The notes beneath the pieces were generated by a model, which ran no database searches, was not told the origin of the DNA, and saw only the letters and a list, made by a program, of their open reading frames with translations. Positions 1-7,222 of a stretch of 31,691 bases of DNA are shown here, piece after piece. Within the stretch, counting starts at the first letter, position 1; every line of letters begins with the position of its first letter. This DNA is from CAZPMT01 sp964587655. Its GTDB lineage: Bacteria; Hydrogenedentota; Hydrogenedentia; Hydrogenedentales; SLHB01. The stretch covers positions 1 to 31,691 of the forward strand of contig CAZPMT010000058.1 in the NCBI GenBank assembly GCA_964587655.1. The letters run 5' to 3'. A program made the position numbers and the translations under genes.

Positions 1-173
1 AAGCGAACTTATTGCGGCAGTATACCATTTTCGGGCCTCCCGGTGTCGAGTTCGCCCCGTCTCAGCGGGGATTGCCGCAACCGGTTTACAGATCCGGCCT
101 GAACTGTGGCACAATACGCACACAATCTTTGGGATCACTGCTTCTCACGGACCTAGACTTGAAAGGAACTCTT

Positions 174-1112
174 ATGGACCGACGCGCGTTTCTTCGGATT
201 GGGGCGAGTGCGGGGCTGTTGACCGCCGCGGCACAGGCGCAAGCCCCGCAACAGGAAAAGGCAAAGAAGTACCAGGGTGGCGCAAGCCCCTGGCCCGTTA
301 CGCTCAACTCGAGCACGATCCGTCCCACCCCGTTAAAGGACAAGATCCGCGTTGCGGCGGAGGCGGGCTATGACGGCATCGAACTATGGGTCAATGAGAT
401 CGAGAAATTCGAAACGGACGGTGGCAACCTGAAGGACCTTGCCGCCGAGATAAAGGATCGCGGCCTGTTCGTGCCCAACGTGATTGGCCTATGGGACTGC
501 ATGCCGATGGAAGACGAGGCATGGAAGAAGTCGCTCGAGGCTACGCGCAACCGGATGCGCCTTGCCGCGGGCGCCGGTTCGCGGCACGTTGCGGCCATCC
601 CCGCGCCGGATCGTCCGGATTTCGATCTCAAGTGCGGCGCGGACCGCTATCGCGACTTGTTGAAGATCGGACGCGACGAGTTCAACGTCATCGTGGCCTG
701 TGAATTCGTGGGGTTCATGAAGGGCGTTCACCGTCTCGGCCAGGGCGTGGCCATCGCTCTTGACGCCGACGATCCGGATGCATGCCTAGTGGCGGACACG
801 TTCCATCTGTACCGGGGCGGTTCGGGCTTTGAAGGGATTCGGCACTTGAGCGGCAATTTCATAGCCGTGTTCCATTGGAACGACGTGCCAGCGGATCCTC
901 CGCGCGATCAACTGGCCGACGAGCATCGGATCTATCCCGGCGACGGCATCCTGCCGTTGAAGAAGGCCCTCACGTATCTCCGCGAGATCAACTACGGCGG
1001 GCCTCTTTCCCTCGAAATGTTCAACCGGGAACACTGGAATCAAGACCCCAAGCAGGTGGCGGACACGGGACTCCGAAAGATACGCGAACTAATCGCCTCT
1101 ACTTCGGTGTGA
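174..1112 (+). CDS. Tat-exported sugar phosphate isomerase/epimerase-like protein (xylose isomerase-like TIM barrel)
   Basis: A 312-aa protein. Residues 1-24 form a Tat-type leader with RRAFLR at 3-8, a hydrophobic Ala/Leu stretch and an AQA cleavage region. The remainder looks like the AP-endonuclease-2/xylose-isomerase-like TIM barrel. Likely metal-binding acidic and His residues fall at strand ends: E177 (ACEF), D208 and H211 (ADTFH), H234 (FHWND) and E281 (LEMFN). Members isomerise or epimerise sugars or inositols using a divalent metal; the substrate here is unknown. I chose the ATG at 174 because a purine-rich GAAAGGAA lies just upstream and the twin-arginine leader begins there. The frame stays open to position 12 but that stretch looks non-coding. 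It converges on the secreted protein at 1175-1708. Export of such an enzyme suggests periplasmic sugar processing, which is inference. Confidence 0.85.
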   Translation: MDRRAFLRIGASAGLLTAAAQAQAPQQEKAKKYQGGASPWPVTLNSSTIRPTPLKDKIRVAAEAGYDGIELWVNEIEKFETDGGNLKDLAAEIKDRGLFVPNVIGLWDCMPMEDEAWKKSLEATRNRMRLAAGAGSRHVAAIPAPDRPDFDLKCGADRYRDLLKIGRDEFNVIVACEFVGFMKGVHRLGQGVAIALDADDPDACLVADTFHLYRGGSGFEGIRHLSGNFIAVFHWNDVPADPPRDQLADEHRIYPGDGILPLKKALTYLREINYGGPLSLEMFNREHWNQDPKQVADTGLRKIRELIASTSV

Positions 1113-1136
1113 TGGGTGCGAACCGGAACGACGCCG

Positions 1137-1161
1137 CGTTGCCGGGAGCCGAGCGGCAGCG
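1137..1161. terminator. Stem-loop between convergent genes
   Basis: An 8-bp stem (1137-1144 with 1154-1161, one G-U pair) closes a 9-nt loop in the 62-nt gap between two convergent genes. It has no strong U-tract, so termination is a guess from placement. Confidence 0.3.
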
Positions 1162-1174
1162 TTATGCAAGCGGT

Positions 1175-1708
1175 TTATCGTTGCCGTTCAGGAGAAGGAT
1201 CCGTACGGTATCCTCCGCGAATCTGGATTGATCCCCCCACCTGGACATTTCCGAGTGTTCCCGGAAGCTTTATCTTGTCCCCGTTCTCATCATACCGCAA
1301 GGCCGCGCTGGGTAAGGTAGGTTCAGCCCTGACGGGCTCTGACGCCTGTGCGCGGCTTGTCGGACTGAGCGAAGACGCCGGTTTTCCGGTGCCGGGCAGG
1401 ACCGGTTTGGCGCTATCTTCCGCGTTCGGTTTTGGCTGGTAGCGTGAATAGAGACGGTTCTGCCGTTCGTCCTCGCGTTGGGCCTTCATTTGCTGATACA
1501 CCGTGCCGTGGGTTGTCAAAGTCCGGTTGTCGATGCGATTGTTGATGCGTCCCGGCGCGGCGCCCGTGTCGCCGGCCTTGGCCCGGTCCGAGGGTCTCAC
1601 GTATGTTCGCGAAGCGGGTTGCGATGTCTGCTGGGCCGGCGCCGCGAGGGCCGTTGCCATGCAGAAACCGAACGCAAGAGCGACAGCACACAGTCTCATC
1701 CGATACAT
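1175..1708 (-). CDS. Small exported protein of unknown function
   Basis: A 177-aa protein that I do not recognise. Residues 1-22 are a plausible Sec signal peptide (MYRMRLCAVALAFGF, then ALAAPA). The mature part is rich in Pro, Ser, Arg and Gln, has little predicted hydrophobic core in its first 100 residues, and ends in a Gly-rich segment (GGSIQIRGGYR) that could be a short beta element. A clear AAAGGAG sits just upstream of the ATG at 1708. It is the last gene of a minus-strand run after the MFS transporter, 40 nt downstream of it, so co-transcription is likely. The role is unknown; periplasmic or surface location follows from the signal peptide only. Confidence 0.6.
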   Translation of the reverse strand: MYRMRLCAVALAFGFCMATALAAPAQQTSQPASRTYVRPSDRAKAGDTGAAPGRINNRIDNRTLTTHGTVYQQMKAQREDERQNRLYSRYQPKPNAEDSAKPVLPGTGKPASSLSPTSRAQASEPVRAEPTLPSAALRYDENGDKIKLPGTLGNVQVGGSIQIRGGYRTDPSPERQR

Positions 1709-1748
1709 ATGCGGCTCCTTTCATTTGCACATATCCGCGCGGCGGAAC

Positions 1749-3014
1749 TCATCCGCCTGCGGCGGACGCGCGATCGGTTTCCATAGTGGAAACGTCACGG
1801 CCGCGCAATGCAAACCACAGCGTGCCGATCACGCCAAACGCGAAGGCCGTCAAGAGATTCGCCGTCGGTGAGACATAAGCCCACATGAGCCCGCCGCCAA
1901 ACGCGGCAAGCGAGACGATCGAGTCTCTTATCAGATAGTATACACCAAACATTGCCGCCTTTGCGTCGTCCGGCGCAAGGTCCATAATCAGGGCCTTGCG
2001 CGTCGGTTCGCCAAACTCCTTCAGGCCGCGAAGAATGAACGCCGGAACCAGAATCCAAAAGGACTGGCACCACAGCAAAAAAAGGGGAAACAGAGTGAAG
2101 AAGACGAACGTCACAACCACAAAGGGCTTCTTGCCAGCGCGGTCCGCGAAATACGCGACCGGGATATAGCAGAGCACCGCGGTGGCCATCTCGATGCTCG
2201 TGAGGACCCCGAACTCCTTTCCGCTCACCGGGGACGCAATGGTTTTCATACACCATATCACCACAAAGGCATATGGGATCTGCTCGCAGAAACGTATGAG
2301 CACGTCGGACACCAGAAGATTCTTGAGATGAGGACTCATGCGCCTGGCGACGGCGATGGGGTTCTTGGGTACGCCGGCATTTCCCTTGTTGTCTGACTTG
2401 CCGAGGCCGTCTTCAATGAGACGCTGTTGCAGGACAATCGCCAGAAGGGCCATGGCGAGCGCGGCAACGAATGCCAGCCTGACGCCGTCCTTTTCTCCCC
2501 ATGTGTCCACGAACCAGCCTCCCGCGAGTGGCCCCAACGCCATCGGGATGCGGCGCACCAGCGAATGCATCGAAACACCCATCGTCCGCCGGTTCTTCGG
2601 AAGCGCCTTGGCCACGAGACTCATCGTCGCCGGGAGCGAAATCGCCGTCCACGAGAGGAAGAAGAACGACCCGGCGATCACGGCCGGCCAAGTGGGTATC
2701 AGGATGACGATCACGAAACCGGCCATCGCCAGCAGGTTGAACACAAGCAAGGCGCGTTTCGTGCCGACCCGTTCCGAAAGGTATCCGCCGGGAAATGAAT
2801 ACAGCGCCGAGAGCAGGTTGTCGAGCCCGTTGAGCAGTCCCACAATCGACGCCGTGCCGCCGAGCGCCATCACATAGATCGGCAGGAAGCGCTCCGCCAT
2901 CCTCTCGCCCATGCCTACGAGGATGACCATGCTCAACAGGCCGATGATGCTTTGTTGCAGCCCCAGAAATGCGCTGGCTCGATACAGCTTGCCCAAACGT
3001 GGCCTCGCGTCCAT
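1749..3014 (-). CDS. Major facilitator superfamily (MFS) transporter
   Basis: A 421-aa membrane protein with about twelve hydrophobic segments in two halves split by a charged central loop (near residues 200-235), as in MFS permeases. After the second segment a GYLSERVGTKRAL stretch (about residues 76-88) matches the MFS loop 2-3 signature G-x-x-x-D/E-R-x-G-x-K/R, and a related YFADRAGKKP lies at the equivalent place in the second half. It would move a small solute across the inner membrane; the substrate cannot be read from sequence. It starts 24 nt after the Gfo/Idh/MocA oxidoreductase stop and is followed by a small exported protein, so the three probably share a transcript. Pairing with a sugar dehydrogenase suggests a sugar, polyol or sugar acid as substrate (inference). 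No good ribosome site is visible before the ATG at 3014. Confidence 0.88.
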   Translation of the reverse strand: MDARPRLGKLYRASAFLGLQQSIIGLLSMVILVGMGERMAERFLPIYVMALGGTASIVGLLNGLDNLLSALYSFPGGYLSERVGTKRALLVFNLLAMAGFVIVILIPTWPAVIAGSFFFLSWTAISLPATMSLVAKALPKNRRTMGVSMHSLVRRIPMALGPLAGGWFVDTWGEKDGVRLAFVAALAMALLAIVLQQRLIEDGLGKSDNKGNAGVPKNPIAVARRMSPHLKNLLVSDVLIRFCEQIPYAFVVIWCMKTIASPVSGKEFGVLTSIEMATAVLCYIPVAYFADRAGKKPFVVVTFVFFTLFPLFLLWCQSFWILVPAFILRGLKEFGEPTRKALIMDLAPDDAKAAMFGVYYLIRDSIVSLAAFGGGLMWAYVSPTANLLTAFAFGVIGTLWFALRGRDVSTMETDRASAAGG

Positions 3015-3038
3015 GGTCGGAAAGCAGACCGCTTAGGT

Positions 3039-4190
3039 CTACCGGAACGACTTGCTCATATCGCTCTGCACTTGGCGAACGCCCTTCTTCTTGAACGTGG
3101 ATTTTGCGATGAGCTGTTTCAGTTTGCGCTCATATGCCTTCCCGTCAAGAGGAAGCTCGACCGTCTTGTCCATGAGCGAGGAATAGATCATCGCCGTGGC
3201 CAACTCGACGGAATGGATCCCTTCTTCAGCGGGCGCAATCAAGAGAGCGCCGTCCAGGACGGCGTCCACGAAATTCTGGGTGACAACCGAGTGCCCATTG
3301 CGCGCGTCCCGAACCGGGATTTCGATCTTCCACGCTTCAGGCCGGTCGAAAGATCCCTTGGAGGTCTTGCTGAACTTCCGGGCGCTGACTTCATTGCGCA
3401 AGAAGTCCAGCTTCCCGTCCTCGTAGACCAGCTTCCCTCGATCTCCCGCGATCTCGAGACGGTCGGTCCCTGGAGCTTCGCCCGTGGACGCCACGAACAT
3501 GCCCGTGGCCCCGTTCGGATACTCGAGATACGCGGTCACTTCATCTTCGACTTCGATGTCGTGGTACTTTCCGAAATTGCAGGTGGCGCGAACCCGGCAC
3601 GGCATCCCGGCCATCCACTGGAAGAGATCGAGATTGTGCGGGCACTGGTTGAGCAGCACGCCGCCGCCCTCGCCCTTCCACGTGGCGCGCCAGCCGCCCG
3701 ATGCGTAGTACGCCTCCGTGCGGTACCATGCCGTCACAATCCAGCTCGTGCGCTCGATCCGCCCAAGCTCTCCATCCGCGACCAACTTCCTGATCCGCTT
3801 GTAGACCGGCACGGTGCGCAGTTGAAGCATGGCCGCGAACACCTGTTTCGGATTCCGCTTGTGAGCGGCGATCAGCCGCTCGCAGTCCGCCTTGTGCACC
3901 GAGATCGGTTTCTCGGTTAGAACATGCAGCCCGTTATCGAGCGCGTCGATGCCGATCGTCGTGTGAAAGTAATGCGGGGTCGCGATCAGCACCGCGTCCA
4001 CTTCCCCTGAGCGGATCAGCTTCCTACTGTCCGTGAAGGTCTTCAGATCCTTGAACTGTTTCAGCCGATCCGGGTCAATGTCGCAGACCGCCCTCAGTTC
4101 GCACCGTCCGACCTCGCCTTTACGCAGATAGTCGGCGTGCGATGAGCCCATACCGCCGACGCCGATGATGCCAAACCGTACCGATTTCAT
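3039..4190 (-). CDS. Gfo/Idh/MocA family NAD(P)-dependent oxidoreductase
   Basis: A 383-aa cytoplasmic dehydrogenase. The N-terminal Rossmann fold carries GVGGMG at residues 10-15, the family EKP motif is at 93-95, and the C-terminal half contains the GGGVLLNQCPHNLDLF segment (about 175-190) with the conserved His/Asp region used in catalysis. The family oxidises or epimerises sugars and cyclitols such as myo-inositol, with NAD(P). The exact substrate is unknown. The frame runs upstream to 4304, but I start at 4190: the Rossmann fold begins there and GAGAGG lies upstream of the ATG. It is first in a minus-strand set with an MFS transporter and an exported protein, consistent with uptake plus oxidation of one compound. 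Confidence 0.9.
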   Translation of the reverse strand: MKSVRFGIIGVGGMGSSHADYLRKGEVGRCELRAVCDIDPDRLKQFKDLKTFTDSRKLIRSGEVDAVLIATPHYFHTTIGIDALDNGLHVLTEKPISVHKADCERLIAAHKRNPKQVFAAMLQLRTVPVYKRIRKLVADGELGRIERTSWIVTAWYRTEAYYASGGWRATWKGEGGGVLLNQCPHNLDLFQWMAGMPCRVRATCNFGKYHDIEVEDEVTAYLEYPNGATGMFVASTGEAPGTDRLEIAGDRGKLVYEDGKLDFLRNEVSARKFSKTSKGSFDRPEAWKIEIPVRDARNGHSVVTQNFVDAVLDGALLIAPAEEGIHSVELATAMIYSSLMDKTVELPLDGKAYERKLKQLIAKSTFKKKGVRQVQSDMSKSFR

Positions 4191-4233
4191 TGTGCGCGTC
4201 CCTCTCGATGTAGTGTCCGGGAAAACAGACGCT

Positions 4234-4263
4234 ATTGTAGCGCGTGAGCTGCTAAGAAAGTAA
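4234..4263 (-). promoter_or_regulatory. Possible sigma70-type promoter for the oxidoreductase-MFS operon
   Basis: On the minus strand TACAAT (4239-4234) is preceded after 18 nt by TTACTT (4263-4258). The -10 is good and the -35 weak. It would give a leader of roughly 40 nt before the ATG at 4190. Confidence 0.35.
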
Positions 4264-4316
4264 CTACATCTGACACCACATCCGCAGGAGACCTTACCCT
4301 TCACAGTCCGAACATC

Positions 4317-4343
4317 GTAGGACGGGTTTCAAACCCGTCCTAC
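4317..4343. repeat. Perfect 13-1-13 palindrome
   Basis: Arms of 13 nt (4317-4329 and 4331-4343) match exactly around a single C. The core reads GACGGGTTT-C-AAACCCGTC. It lies in the divergent gap between the oxidoreductase and the URO-D-like gene, not after a gene end. Dispersed repeat (REP-like) origin is likely; the 28-nt palindrome at 24023-24050 has a similar design. Confidence 0.75.
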
Positions 4344-4363
4344 AAAGAGCTGAAAGGAACGCT

Positions 4364-4392
4364 TTTCCGTTTGCGGGCTATATCGCTACAAT
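4364..4392 (+). promoter_or_regulatory. Possible promoter for the URO-D-like gene
   Basis: TACAAT at 4387-4392 is a good -10; the hexamer 17 nt upstream (4364-4369, TTTCCG) is a poor -35. Placement about 45 nt before the start at 4439 is right for a promoter. Confidence 0.3.
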
Positions 4393-4438
4393 CATCCCCC
4401 GAATGACAGGCACGGCTAAAAAGACAAAGGGGACTTCC

Positions 4439-5545
4439 ATGAATTCAGGCGAACGCATGCGGGCAACCTACGAGTTCAAACCGGTGGACCATATGTTCCG
4501 CCGCGAATTCTATATTTGGGCGGAGGCCATCGAGCGTTGGAGGGCCGAAGGGCTCCCCGACGACTACGAGGAGACCAACCTTTTCAACTACGATCCCCCG
4601 GGTATGGTCGACGTTGGACTGGACCTCGGCTGGTGCGAGCCGCCGTTCTTGCCGGGCTACGAGGATAAAGTCGTCAGCGACGAAGGCGAGACCGAGATCA
4701 TTCAAGACGTTGCCGGACGGTGGCTCCGCGTGTTCAAGGGACGTCGTCACGGTTTTATGCCCGACTACATAAAGCATCCCGTAACGTGCATGAAAGACTG
4801 GGAAGAGGAGGTCGCGCCCCGCCTGGATCCCAACGATCCCGGCCGGTATGTGATCCTGGCGGGCGCTTGCAAACACGCGGCGCAACAACGCGAAGCCGAG
4901 AGCCTGATGGTCCGCCAAGGAATGGTCGGAGGATACATGTACCTCCGCGCTCTCATGGGACCCGAAGATCTGCTCATTGGGTTCTGCGAGCAGCCGGAGT
5001 TGATCCATGCCATGATGCGCCGCTGGGCCGATGTCATGAACGCGGGACTCGAGAAGCTCCAGCAGCACGTCGACCTGGATGAACTCGCTATCGGGGAAGA
5101 CATCTGTTACGTGAAGGGGTTACTCATTTCCCCGGACATGGTCCGCGAATTCCTTCTTCCTTACTACAAGGAAGTGATCGGCAATGCCCGTCGGCGGCAG
5201 TCCCGCAAGATCTATTTCAACGTCGACACCGACGGCTGGGCCGAACCCGCGGTTCCCCTGTATCTCGAGGTTGGCATGGACATCATGGACCCATGGGAAG
5301 TGGCCAGCGGCTGCGACGTCGTAAAGGTTGGCGAGCGCTGGCCCGATCTCGTCATTACCGGCGGGATCGACAAGCGCGTCCTGGCCCAGGGCAAGGATGC
5401 CATCGACAAACACCTCGAATACATCATACCCGCCATGCGCGACCGCGGCGGCTACATCCCCACCTGCGACCACGGCGTGCCCCTCGACGTCAGCTTTGAA
5501 AACTACCTCTACTACCGCCGCCGGATATGTGAGTTGGACCACTGA
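4439..5545 (+). CDS. Uroporphyrinogen decarboxylase (URO-D) superfamily protein
   Basis: A 368-aa protein of the URO-D fold as found in MtaA/CmuA-type methyltransferases and many uncharacterised relatives. Recognisable pieces are GEDICYVKGLLISP followed by a FLLPYYKEV helix (about residues 210-238), a GMDIMDPWEV segment, and the C-terminal PTCDHGVPLDVS followed by ENYLYYRRRI (about 337-362), which is typical of the non-HemE branch. It is probably not the haem enzyme: the N-terminus lacks the usual HemE P-x-W-x-M-R-Q-A-G-R stretch. The start at 4439 is preceded by AAAGGGGA at good spacing; an upstream in-frame ATG at 4403 lacks such a site. Substrate is unknown. Proteins of this type are frequent near sugar dehydrogenases in uncultured PVC-like bacteria (from memory). 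Confidence 0.82.
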   Translation: MNSGERMRATYEFKPVDHMFRREFYIWAEAIERWRAEGLPDDYEETNLFNYDPPGMVDVGLDLGWCEPPFLPGYEDKVVSDEGETEIIQDVAGRWLRVFKGRRHGFMPDYIKHPVTCMKDWEEEVAPRLDPNDPGRYVILAGACKHAAQQREAESLMVRQGMVGGYMYLRALMGPEDLLIGFCEQPELIHAMMRRWADVMNAGLEKLQQHVDLDELAIGEDICYVKGLLISPDMVREFLLPYYKEVIGNARRRQSRKIYFNVDTDGWAEPAVPLYLEVGMDIMDPWEVASGCDVVKVGERWPDLVITGGIDKRVLAQGKDAIDKHLEYIIPAMRDRGGYIPTCDHGVPLDVSFENYLYYRRRICELDH

Positions 5546-5603
5546 CCGCGGAGTACGCCGTCGTCATACTGTTCGGGATGGACTCCTGCGTCACCCGCCC
5601 CAC

Positions 5604-5625
5604 GTTGTACTTAGAATATGAATCC
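5604..5625. repeat. Direct repeat, copy 1 of 2 (22 nt)
   Basis: This 22-nt stretch recurs in the same orientation at 6562-6583 with 20 of 22 identical positions, including ACTTAGAAT and TGAATCC. The two copies bracket the unrecognised gene at 5700-6497. Confidence 0.6.
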
Positions 5626-5699
5626 AAGCCCCATTTACCCCACGATTTACAGTTGCGGCGCGTCTCCGCCCTGGAGTATCTTCTTAGGCGGAGCAGACT

Positions 5700-6497
5700 A
5701 TGAGCGAGACGTCATCCATAGAGTTCGTCCTGCATGGCAAGTTGGCCGGGATTGATATTACGCCCCGCTCAATAGGGCTGTCTCAATTCAACGAATTCAA
5801 CCAGCAGGTCGAGACTTTCCTCAGCGGCAGCGAAAGACTGAAACTAGACCAGGTCCACGTGGAGATACTGGAGCGTTCGTACGTCTTGCGTGCTCTGTTA
5901 TCCGCCGTGGTATTGACCCCTCTAGTAGCCGATCTGAGACTGATGGAGCGGCAGGACGTGCTTGGCGAGCTGGATCTCAAACGAGCCGAGATCGTGCAGA
6001 AGTGGCAACAGCGCGCGAAGGCGGATCCGGACCTTTTCTATGAAGTCCGGTTCACTGATGAGAGTGTTCCGCCAGTACGTATCAGTCACGAGACCGACTA
6101 CCGCACGGGCGACGTCGTGCCGTGGGTGACTGTGGAGAAGTATTTGTTTGGCCAGCTAGTGGACATGGGGGGCGCTCAGAGGGCCAACGTCCACTTGAAG
6201 CTCGAACGTGGCGGTAAGATCATTATCGTCGGCGCTTCCCAAGACTACCTTCGTGATCAGGAGGAAAACCGGCTCTACCACAAGGTCCTGCTGCACGTCC
6301 GTGCCGAGCAACACTTTCGTAGCGGCGAATTGCGCAACGTCCGCTTGATCGCCTTTGTAGAGTATGAACCCAGCTACAGCGACGAGGCGCTCGACCGCTT
6401 CGCGGCCAAAGGCGCTGAAGCGTGGGCCGACGTGCCCGACGCGGCGCGCTGGGTCAGGGAACTCAGGGGGGATGAGGCATGGCCGCCGGTGTCGTGA
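5700..6497 (+). CDS. Protein of unknown function, 265 aa
   Basis: I do not recognise this family. It is soluble-looking, with no signal peptide. The N-terminal 60 residues alternate short strands (IEFVLHGKLAGIDI) and a helix (FNEFNQQVETFL), followed by VEILERSYVLRALL, a pattern seen in small alpha/beta domains. A charged helix (about 98-112) precedes a middle beta-rich region, and the C-terminal 40 residues are helical and acidic. GGCGGAG lies 6 nt before the ATG at 5700. A stem-loop overlaps its stop, so it appears to be its own transcription unit. It sits between a metabolic gene and a lower-GC operon and is bracketed by a 22-nt direct repeat, so it may be part of a transferred segment (inference). 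Confidence 0.6.
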   Translation: MSETSSIEFVLHGKLAGIDITPRSIGLSQFNEFNQQVETFLSGSERLKLDQVHVEILERSYVLRALLSAVVLTPLVADLRLMERQDVLGELDLKRAEIVQKWQQRAKADPDLFYEVRFTDESVPPVRISHETDYRTGDVVPWVTVEKYLFGQLVDMGGAQRANVHLKLERGGKIIIVGASQDYLRDQEENRLYHKVLLHVRAEQHFRSGELRNVRLIAFVEYEPSYSDEALDRFAAKGAEAWADVPDAARWVRELRGDEAWPPVS

Positions 6498-6530
6498 TGT
6501 ATCTCCGAGCGCGGGTGAGAGATACACCAC
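6494..6530 (+). terminator. Stem-loop overlapping the stop of the 265-aa gene
   Basis: Arms 6494-6505 and 6519-6530 pair at 11 of 12 positions around a 13-nt loop. The stop codon (6495-6497) lies inside the left arm. There is no long U-tract after it, so efficiency is uncertain. Confidence 0.45.
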
Positions 6531-6561
6531 GCCAAACGCGGCCTCAGTAAGGAAGAAACAT

Positions 6562-6583
6562 GTTGCACTTAGAATTTGAATCC
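6562..6583. repeat. Direct repeat, copy 2 of 2 (22 nt)
   Basis: Second copy of the element at 5604-5625, 958 nt downstream, with two mismatches. Confidence 0.6.
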
Positions 6584-6685
6584 GCGAAGACTTGAAAACG
6601 GGCGGAATGCTGTTGCCTTGTGGTATGATCGCGTCATCGGCGACGCGACGCTACCCAATCAAGAAGCCCAAAGCAGATCGTTAAG

Positions 6686-6714
6686 TTGACTTTACTGAAG
6701 TAATGAGATACAAA
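6686..6714 (+). promoter_or_regulatory. Sigma70-like promoter of the three-gene low-GC operon
   Basis: TTGACT (6686-6691) and TACAAA (6709-6714) are separated by exactly 17 nt. The predicted start of transcription near 6721 leaves a leader of about 38 nt that carries a consensus AGGAGGAG (6742-6749) 9 nt before the ATG at 6759. Confidence 0.6.
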
Positions 6715-6758
6715 TTCCTGAGACACAAGGAGCCTGCGGATAGGAGGAGATTCACCAG

Positions 6759-7220
6759 ATGTCATCTGCACTAGCGCCTTTACAGAACAGCCACGCCCTT
6801 CGTGCTCTTGATGCGGACTTGCCCTTTCTTGCGTCCGAAGCGGCAATTGATCTTGATAACTTGCGATCGGGTACATCCGATGAACTGGACGCAGTGCGGC
6901 GTTTGGCGGCGAGGCTTAAGAATTCGGTCGCGAAAAGTTCACCTGCTCAGACACCGCATACTGCAATGGATCCGGCAACACTTATGGTCTTGGGTGAAGC
7001 GGTGACAGTATCGGCAGCCCAGGGGGTAACCTCACAGAAAGTAGAGGACTTGCTCGTAAAGGCAGGCGAGATTGCTGATTTCTTGTCCGGCGAACGACTC
7101 ACCGATGAACCTGGCAAACTTGATACCGCGCTACTCTTTTGCGTTGCCCTGTCGCGGGCGGCGTTGGCTTACGGAAAATCCCTTCGTGACCTGCGCCCGT
7201 CCCACCCATTTCAGGAGTAG
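6759..7220 (+). CDS. Small helical protein of unknown function, first gene of the metallopeptidase/dCTP-deaminase-like operon
   Basis: A 153-aa protein, unrecognised. It is mostly Ala/Leu-rich and probably all-helical: helices are suggested around residues 36-55 (SGTSDELDAVRRLAARLK), 70-85, 92-113 and 118-143. There is no signal peptide or obvious membrane segment. Translation is well supported by AGGAGGAG 9 nt before the ATG. The stop is 2 nt before the start of the metallopeptidase-like gene, so the two are almost certainly translationally coupled. GC content is visibly lower than in flanking metabolic genes. Its small size and position suggest a regulator, adaptor or immunity partner of the two larger proteins, but nothing in the sequence proves this. 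Confidence 0.7.
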   Translation: MSSALAPLQNSHALRALDADLPFLASEAAIDLDNLRSGTSDELDAVRRLAARLKNSVAKSSPAQTPHTAMDPATLMVLGEAVTVSAAQGVTSQKVEDLLVKAGEIADFLSGERLTDEPGKLDTALLFCVALSRAALAYGKSLRDLRPSHPFQE

Positions 7221-7222
7221 CA

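Noticed and set aside
12..173. N-terminal extension of the exported isomerase-like protein
   Set aside because: It would bury the twin-arginine leader, and a ribosome site is placed for the ATG at 174.
2952..3920. 322-codon plus-strand frame opposite the oxidoreductase
   Set aside because: Codon-position shadow of the Gfo/Idh/MocA gene, with no motif.
4439..5545. Haem-pathway HemE
   Set aside because: The fold matches, but the N-terminal HemE signature is missing and neighbours are not haem genes.
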